A DNA stretch of 64,000 nt from JAWKJY01 sp041393535. Its GTDB lineage: Bacteria > Actinomycetota > Thermoleophilia > Gaiellales > Gaiellaceae. The number at the start of each line of letters is the position of its first letter. Position 1 is the first letter of the stretch. A program made the translations under genes and the position numbers. Shown here in pieces: positions 57,747 to 64,000 of this stretch. The notes beneath the pieces were generated by a model. That model worked only from the letters and a program-made list of their open reading frames with translations, searched no databases and was not told where the DNA came from. Location of the stretch: assembly GCA_041393535.1 (NCBI GenBank), contig JAWKJY010000008.1, positions 147,220-211,219 of the forward strand, read 5' to 3'.

Positions 57747-59288
57747 TCAGGTGAACCGGATCGTCCTGGGTCTGGCTGTCGCGGCAAGCATCAAGTCGTT
57801 CCCTGAGAAGGTCGCGATCACGACCGCGGCGGCGACCTGGCCGCGCTTCGCGGCTGTGATGGAGACGCTGCCCGAGTAGATGCATTTTCCGCGGCTGATC
57901 CTCAGCTTGACCCGACTGGTCGCGAGTGTCCGTGTCCCCGTGCTGGCCTTGATGGCGACGTTTCCGTTGCAGGCGCTTGCGCGGGCGGGCCCTTGTTCCA
58001 CGAGGACGAGCTGGCCGCTGGTCGAGAACAGGTGCGGAGAGCTCACGTCACGGTCTGGTGTGACGGTGAGTGTCAGGCGGGCCGGCGCCGTCTTGGACAG
58101 GGCGACGAGGACGGGGAGGTGTCGATCGGCGATCGTGGGGTCGTTGCCGAGTTGCCCGTTGCGGTCGTTTCCCCAGCAGAGGGCGGTCTGGTCGTCGAGG
58201 ATCGCGCAGCTGTGGGCGTCTCCGGCGGTGATCGCGACCGCGCGGCGCCCAGCGGGGAGGGCTACCGGCACAGGGATCGGCTTTGGGGCGTCGGAGTTGG
58301 CGCCGTCGCCGAGTCGGCCCTGGCCGTCGGAGCCCCAGCAGGTTGCCGAGCCGTCGTCGAGAACTGCGCAGCCGTGCCGATCGCCGGCGCTGATCGCTGT
58401 GACCGTTCGACCGGCCGGAAGGGCGACCGGGACCGGCGTGGGGCTGTTTACGAGTGCTGAGTCGTTCCCGAGCTGGCCGAATGCGTCGATTCCCCAGCAG
58501 GCAGCGGATCCGTCATCGAGCACGACACAAGAGGCTCCGCCGCCGCTGCTGATGGCGACGGCCGTCCGCCCCGCTGGCAATGGGACGACCGTGGGCGCTG
58601 GGGCGAAGAAGAAGTCGCTACCGGTGACCGTGATCCCCCAGCAGGCTGGGCTGCCGTCGTCGAGGATCAGGCAGTGCTGCTCGCCGCTTGTGGAGACGGC
58701 GACCGCTCGTCGACCTGCAGGCAGGGGGACGGGCGCGGGGGTGGGCGCATACTCGCTCGTCATCACGTTTGCGCGGCCCCAGCAGACGACGCTGCCGTCA
58801 TCGAGTACGGCACACGTGAACGACCCGCCTGCCGAGATCTGCGTTGCAGTGCGACCCGGCGGCAGCGCAACCGGGACGGGCGTCGGCTGGTAGGCGAGCG
58901 CCGCGTCGTCACCGAGTTGACCCTGCTCGTCCTGACCCCAGCAGACCGCGCTGCCGTCGTCGAGGATCGCACAGCGATGGCCGCTCCCGGCGCTGATCGC
59001 TACGGCACGACGTCCCCCCGGGAGCGCGACTAGTGTCGGGGTCGGGCTGATGTTCTCGGCCCCCCAGCAGAAGGCGCGCCCATCAGCGAGAACCGCGCAC
59101 GTGCCCGAGCCAGCGCTGATCGAGGCGAACGACGCCTTTGCGCTCGTCTCTGTCTGCGCCCACAGTGGCCCAGCACCGATGAGCGGCACGAGGATCGCGA
59201 CCGCACCCCCAAGCCACAGGCGTGCACGCCCGGACTGCGCACGTCGACGAAAGGCCCGACCAACGAGCCGGGATGCACAACGACCCAT
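57747..59288 (-). CDS. Exported RCC1-repeat protein, seven blades
   Basis: 513 residues from ATG 59288. A signal peptide (LGGAVAILVPLIGAGPLWAQ) precedes seven RCC1-like repeats of the form AISAGxxHxCAILDDGSxxCWG then PTPVPVALPAGR, each with a Cys pair. A C-terminal beta domain of about 110 residues (LTLTVTPDRDVSS to RPRTIRFT) follows. Seven repeats would close one propeller. Ligand unknown. Confidence 0.9.
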   Translation of the reverse strand: MGRCASRLVGRAFRRRAQSGRARLWLGGAVAILVPLIGAGPLWAQTETSAKASFASISAGSGTCAVLADGRAFCWGAENISPTPTLVALPGGRRAVAISAGSGHRCAILDDGSAVCWGQDEQGQLGDDAALAYQPTPVPVALPPGRTATQISAGGSFTCAVLDDGSVVCWGRANVMTSEYAPTPAPVPLPAGRRAVAVSTSGEQHCLILDDGSPACWGITVTGSDFFFAPAPTVVPLPAGRTAVAISSGGGASCVVLDDGSAACWGIDAFGQLGNDSALVNSPTPVPVALPAGRTVTAISAGDRHGCAVLDDGSATCWGSDGQGRLGDGANSDAPKPIPVPVALPAGRRAVAITAGDAHSCAILDDQTALCWGNDRNGQLGNDPTIADRHLPVLVALSKTAPARLTLTVTPDRDVSSPHLFSTSGQLVLVEQGPARASACNGNVAIKASTGTRTLATSRVKLRISRGKCIYSGSVSITAAKRGQVAAAVVIATFSGNDLMLAATARPRTIRFT

Positions 59289-59431
59289 GCATGCGACCCT
59301 ACGATCGGCCTCGCCCGCGCACGTCCGGGAAACCGCGTAACGCCGCCTCGGCGGAGATACGCAACCTGTCTCCGCGTCCCGCGACTTGAACGCCCTTGCG
59401 TCACCTGCGGATGGCACGTCGATCCCTGTCG

Positions 59432-59668
59432 TCATCCATGGGCCGGGCGCTCGTCTGGTGACGCTCGCTCGGCTTCGACGAGCGCCAGGATGCGCTCCGT
59501 GTCCGCCCGGATCGCGCGCACCTCGTCGAACAGTCGGCGTCGCGGGCTGTTCGCAGGCAGATGCTCGCTCATCCGTATCCCCGGGGTCACGCCACATTTG
59601 CGCGCCAGCAGGCCCGCGCCCACGAGCACGCCGAGGGCAGTGACTCCAAGCAGCCATGGACGTCTCAT
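59432..59668 (-). CDS. Small membrane protein
   Basis: 78 residues. One helix (LLGVTALGVLVGAGLLARKC) then a charged helix (LFDEVRAIRADTERILALVE). Lies 51 nt after the second delta-60 gene and before the RCC1 gene, same strand. Unknown. Confidence 0.55.
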   Translation of the reverse strand: MRRPWLLGVTALGVLVGAGLLARKCGVTPGIRMSEHLPANSPRRRLFDEVRAIRADTERILALVEAERASPDERPAHG

Positions 59669-59719
59669 CTCACACTCCTCTCGGGATCGCGGCTCGGATC
59701 GCCGTCACGCTCTGCCATC

Positions 59720-62007
59720 TCAGCGAGGGCGTGCCCGATCTCGGAAGATCGCGATGCCGGACTGGGGGACACCACCGAGCGAGGAGAAGGAGCCACCGGC
59801 ATAGAGGATGCCGCCGCGGGCGACGAGGGTTTGCACACCGCCCTGATAGGTGGGGGTCGGTGCACCACCCGGGTTCCAGGAGGAGGCCCTCGCGGTCGTC
59901 GTGTCCAGTGCAGCGATGCCGTTCCGCGGGCGCCCGCCGATCGACCGGAACAAGCCGGCCACGTACACGGTCCCGTTGTCGACCGCGACGGCCAGCACGC
60001 CGGACTCGGAACCTGTGCCGAGGCGGGGACTCCAGCGCGTTGGCCGGCCCGTCATTGCGTCGAGGGCGGCCACGCCCTTGCGCTTGGCGCCGCCGATTGT
60101 GGCGAAGTCGCCGCCGACGTACACCGTGTCGCCGTTGACTGCGAGGTCGAATACCCATCCGTCGGGGCGAGGGTCGAACGCGGTGGCCAGTCCCGTCGTC
60201 GTGCTGAGCGCGGCGAGGTGCCTGCGAGGCTGCCCGCCGATCGAGGTGAACTCGGGGCCGCCGGCGTAGACGAGGTCGGTGGTGGCGGCGAGGGCCCAGA
60301 CGCGGTCGTCCGGGTCGGGCTGCCAGGCGATGACGCGCCCCGTCGTGGCGTCGATTGCCGCGAGGTTCTGTCGGTCTCGCCCGCCAACCGATTCGATCTC
60401 GCCGCCCACGTAGACGGTGCCCCCCATGATCGCGAGCGCTTGCACGAAGCCGTGCTGGATGCCGGGGTTCCACGTGGTTGCGCGGCCCGTGGCCGCGTCC
60501 AGAGCGGCGACCCGATGTCGTGTCTTGCCGCCGATCCGTTTGAACCAGCCGCCGGCGTAGATGGTCTTCCCGTCGAGGGCGAGCGCTTCGACCCAGTAGT
60601 CGGCGCTCGGGTTCCACGGTGTAGCTCGGCCCGAGCGTGGGTCGAGGGCGGCGATGTTGCGGCGCTCGACCCCGCCGACGGAGGTGAATCGACCGCCGAC
60701 GAAGACGCGATCAGAGGCGACAGCGACCGTGTCTCCCTCCGCGCTCGAGAGCTGTGCCCAGACCTTGCGTCCGTCCTGAGCGTCCACCGCAGCGACCCAG
60801 CCAGGCTCGCTGCCGCCCCATGACTCGGTGTCCCGGTAGCCCGTCGCGAGCACCAGCTCGCCGACGACCCCGAGCGCGCGCACGGGGCCGTTGATCTGGG
60901 GCTTCCAATCGGTTGGCGAGCCGGTGGACAGATCGAGGGCGGCGATGCCGACGCTCTTGCCTGCGCTGAAGAACAGCCTGCCGCCGGCGATCATCGTCTC
61001 GTCGTGGACAGCGAGGGCGAAGGCGCAGCAGTCGAGGTGCGCGTCCCATTCGGTTGCCTTGCCGGTCTCGATGTCGAGGGCTGCGATGCCCGTCCGCTTC
61101 TCGCCGCCGATCTTGTGGAAGACGCCGCCTGCGAAGACGCGGTTGTCGTGGATCGCGAGGGCGAAGACCTCGCCGTTCGCGGCGGGGTTCCAACTGGTCG
61201 CCTGCCCGGTGGCCGCGTCTAGTGCCGCGATGCGTGGACGATCCTGGCCGGCGACCTGGGCGAACCTGCCGGCGACGTAGACCGTCTCACCGCTCAGGAG
61301 GAGCGCGTACACCGCGTCGGTCGCACGCGGGTTCCAGGCTGTCACCACGCCGGTCGTGCCATCGATCGCGGCGAGATTGAGACGCCTCTGGCCGGCGACC
61401 GTGTCGAACGCGCCGCCCACGTAGACGACGCCGTCCTTGACCGCGAGCGCGAACACGCTACCGCCGGAGTTCCGCCCCAGCCATTTCCGGGATTCCAGGC
61501 CGGATCGACCGATCCATCCGCTCGCAGGTGCGCGAGGCCATGCCGTGGGACGCCGCCTACGCGGTCGAAGAAGCCGCCGATGAACACGCCGCCGGCACCG
61601 TCGTCGACGACGGCGTGCACCTGCCCGTTCACCTCAGGCCAGCCGCGCCGCACCTCTCCATCGGCGAGGTTCATCGCGACCAGGCCGCCCGTTCGCGGGC
61701 CGACGTAGCCGAACGACCCGCCCAGGTAGACCGTCCCGTCGTCGCCGACCGCGACGGCTTCGACCGACCCGTTCGTCACCCATGTCTTCTCCGGGGTCGA
61801 GCTCAGCGCCCCTGACGATGCGGCGGGCAGGAGTCCCGTGACGACCAGCGCGACACCGGCGAGCGCGACGACCCGGTGGTGGAGGTCGGTCGTTCGGTCG
61901 ACGACGCCGATCGCGAGGCGGGTCGCCCGCCCCAGGGCAGGGGCCTGACCTGACGACGTGCGGATCCGACCGCCCGTGCCTGGCAGTCGAACCGTCCGGC
62001 GTCGCAT
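59720..62007 (-). CDS. Exported delta-60 repeat protein 2, one frameshift
   Basis: About 762 residues. The N-terminal signal (VVALAGVALVVTGLLPAASS) and GALSSTPEKTWV align with the paralogue at 55250. Frame changes near 61467, after which VFALAVKDGVVYVGGAFDTV onward continues to the end. A single lost base explains it. Same repeat pattern as copy 1. Confidence 0.82.
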
Positions 62008-62064
62008 CGGCCCCGGCGGCGAAGGCTGGTGGATTCGTCGCGTCGGTTCAGGCGCATCGCTGCG

Positions 62065-63841
62065 TCAGGGCGTCGTATTGTCGCGGGTGTCCCCCTCGGC
62101 GGGGCGGAAGCCGACGACGAGGTCGAGCCTGGCCCGCCGACGTAGTCATCCGCTCCCGTGCCGCCGGCGGGTCGCTGCGCGGCCGCCGTAGAGGGCGTCA
62201 TCGCCGGGCCCGCCGAGGAGCGCATCGTCGCCCGAGCCGCCGCAGAGAATGTCGGTTCCTGCATGCCGTGCAGGACGTCATCGCCGCGACCGCCGAACAG
62301 GACGTTCGTGCTCGAGTCGCCGAGCAGGCTGTCTCGTCCCGCCCCGCCGAGAGCGACTGCGATCACGACGGAGGCGGTCGTGGCCGTCGTCGACGGTCGG
62401 TGACCGTCCGGCCTGAGCGTCGGTCGCTCCCGGTGAGGGCGAGCGTACGGTTGCCGCCGCTCCCGGAGAGGTCGAGGCTCCGGACGAGCTCGCCGTTCGC
62501 CGTGGTTGCGGCTACCTCGAGCTGGCTCGCTGGCGTGTCGGGGTCGGACAGGAGGAGTGGGAGCGTGGCGGCCGTTCCAGGCTCGCCGAGGCATGTCCCG
62601 CCCCGGCCGACCGTGATCGTCGGCGGCTGCGCGGAGCTGCAGTCCGGGTCGTCGCAGTGGACCAGCTTCAGGTCGAGGCCGTCCATCTCGAAGGAGCTGA
62701 CGACGGGGTTCCCGGCGGCATCGAGTGCGAGCGAGGAGTAGTAGCCGGCGCGGGAAGGGTCGACGGTCGAGATCGCGGCGGCGTCGCACCGCGGATCCTT
62801 GCAGTGCGCGACCCGCAGGACCTCGGCCGGGCCGAGGTAGCTCGCGACCGGGTTGCCGGCGGCGTCGAGCGCGAGCGACGAGTACATGCCAGCACCCGCG
62901 GCCGGATCGACCGTGGCGAGCCACTCGTCCTCGCCCGCGCAGTTCGGATCGTTGCAGTGCGCGATCCGCAAGCCGCCATCCCAGCGCGCGTAGCTGATCA
63001 CCGGGTGACCATCGGCGTCCAGCTGAAGCGACCGCTCGCCGCCCCCCTCCACCACCTGCGCGCCGATCGAAGCACTGTCGACGGTCGAGATGCTCTCGTC
63101 GTCGCCACGGCAGCCAGGGTCGTTGCAGTGCGCGAGCTTCAGTGCGGTGTTGTTGACGTCGTAGTAGGCGATCACCGGGTTGCCGTCCCGGTCGAGCTGC
63201 AGGGAGCTGAACCAGCCGACCTCGCCTGCGCTGTCGACGGTCGAGGGGGCGTCGTCTCCGCCCGCGCAGTTGGCGTCGTTGCAGTGCACGACCTTCAGGT
63301 CGCCATTGCCGATGTCGAAGTAGCTGACGACCGGGTTCCCGGATGCGTCGAGGCGAAGCGACGTGTACCAGCCGACGTCGCCGGCGCTATCCACCGTTTC
63401 GACACTGGCCGGGCTCGTGCAATCCGGGTCGGTGCAGTGGGCGACCTTGAGGTCCGAGTTCGGCACGTCGTAGTAGCTCAGCACCGGGTTCCCAGACCCG
63501 TCCAACACCATCGACTTGAAGAAGCCGACGTTCCCCGCGTCGTCGACCGTCCGGAACGACGCTCCAACCGTCGCACAGTCGGCGTCGTCGCAGTGGGCCA
63601 CGACGACCGAGCCGAGCCCATTCACCTGCGAGGAGATGCGCGAGTACCCGATCACCGGGTTCCCGCCACCATCCAGCGCGAGCGACGTGAACTCGCCGGC
63701 ATAGCCGTCCCCGTCGACGACACGGACCGAGTCCGCGGCCGCCGCCGAGCCCGTGATCACGCCAACCCAGCAAAGAACGACGAGGCCGACCAGGACGGCC
63801 CATCGCTTCGACCTTCTCGTTCCGAGCGCCTGCCCACGCAA
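62065..63841 (-). pseudogene. Seven-repeat exported protein with RTX-like tail, several frameshifts
   Basis: TTG 63841 is preferred: GAAGGAGG lies 6 nt upstream and a signal peptide (WAVLVGLVVLCWVGVITGSA) follows. Seven repeats of about 46 residues (STVDSAGxVGWYSSLxLD, GNPVVSYYD, LKLAHCNDPNC) could make a seven-bladed propeller. The C-terminus has Gly-Asp Ca-binding repeats (GGAGRDSLLGDSST, GGSGDDALLGGPGDDALYGG) split over frames near 62400, 62265, 62160 and 62125, ending DLVVGFRPAEGDTRD. Either decayed or mis-sequenced. Confidence 0.72.
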
Positions 63842-63945
63842 CGCTGGCCTCCTTCGTCTCGCCTCCGCCACGACCAGCATCCCGCCCGCAGTCGCGAGCC
63901 ACATCAGGGGAACGCCGCGGAAGCCGATCCGGGAAGCTGCTGCCT

Positions 63946-63967
63946 CGGCCTGCGGGCCAGCAGGCCG
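63946..63967. terminator. Hairpin near the right edge
   Basis: CGGCCTGC pairs with GCAGGCCG across GGGCCA. Role unknown; 63842-64000 holds no gene I can support. Confidence 0.3.
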
Positions 63968-64000
63968 TGGGCTGCCTCCAATCGTCGCGCAGGCCTCGAT

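Noticed and set aside
55250..63841. CRISPR-like periodic DNA
   Set aside because: The periodicity follows protein repeats of 46-60 residues; no short exact repeats with unique spacers.

Overview
The window is very GC-rich bacterial DNA with dense, often overlapping genes (ATGA, GTGA and CTGA junctions), GTG and even CTG/TTG starts, and gene families typical of high-GC Actinomycetota. The mix (hydantoinase operons, LLM flavoenzymes, an Asp23/AmaP cluster, PadR, PucR, delta-60 and RCC1 propellers) suggests a soil actinobacterium, perhaps Thermoleophilia/Solirubrobacterales. That placement is inference; there is no rRNA in the window.

Layout. 1-2762: the edge of a bacterial-microcompartment locus (shell-protein tail, APH-fold kinase, SDR dehydrogenase, GntR/HutC regulator), which matches the RMM or aminoacetone/1-amino-2-propanol type. 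2883-23699: an amide/lactam catabolic region with two hydantoinase/oxoprolinase pairs (HyuA+HyuB), a two-subunit N,N-dimethylformamidase-like enzyme, a PucR regulator, and an eight-gene translationally coupled operon (HyuA, HyuB, two LLM flavoenzymes, TPP-dependent E1 alpha and beta, acyl-CoA ligase, amidase). 24029-30324: a zinc-type reductase, an FAD oxidoreductase and a three-subunit molybdenum hydroxylase. 30396-35318: PAP2 phosphatase and two divergent two-component systems. 35362-43191: housekeeping and redox genes, a secreted nuclease lipoprotein, LLM enzymes and OsmC. 43417-45586: a five-gene Asp23/AmaP envelope operon behind a SigB-like promoter. 45915-54739: MmgE/PrpD, a UPF0104-type membrane protein, a deazaflavin-type enzyme, a PadR plus HAAS-propeller pair with a near-leaderless promoter, PRC-barrel protein, class II glutamine amidotransferase and a lipoprotein.

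At 55013-55071 lies the 3' half of a tRNA-Ser(CGA) gene on the minus strand, with its terminator beside it but no 5' half. This is the usual scar of site-specific integration. The DNA to its right (55.1-64 kb) is different: it encodes large exported beta-propeller proteins (two delta-60 proteins, a seven-repeat RCC1 protein, and a seven-repeat protein with an RTX-like tail) and may be the cargo of an integrated element whose other end lies beyond the window.

How the genes may work together: the 2.9-30.3 kb block holds several independent ways to open amides, lactams or N-heterocycles (ATP-dependent HyuAB, DMFase, amidase, LLM monooxygenases, Mo hydroxylase) and to feed the products to CoA ligation or 2-oxoacid decarboxylation. 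No substrate can be read from sequence alone. Many genes here carry single-base frameshifts at G/C runs. Because they hit unrelated genes and the downstream frames are well conserved, sequence error is more likely than decay.
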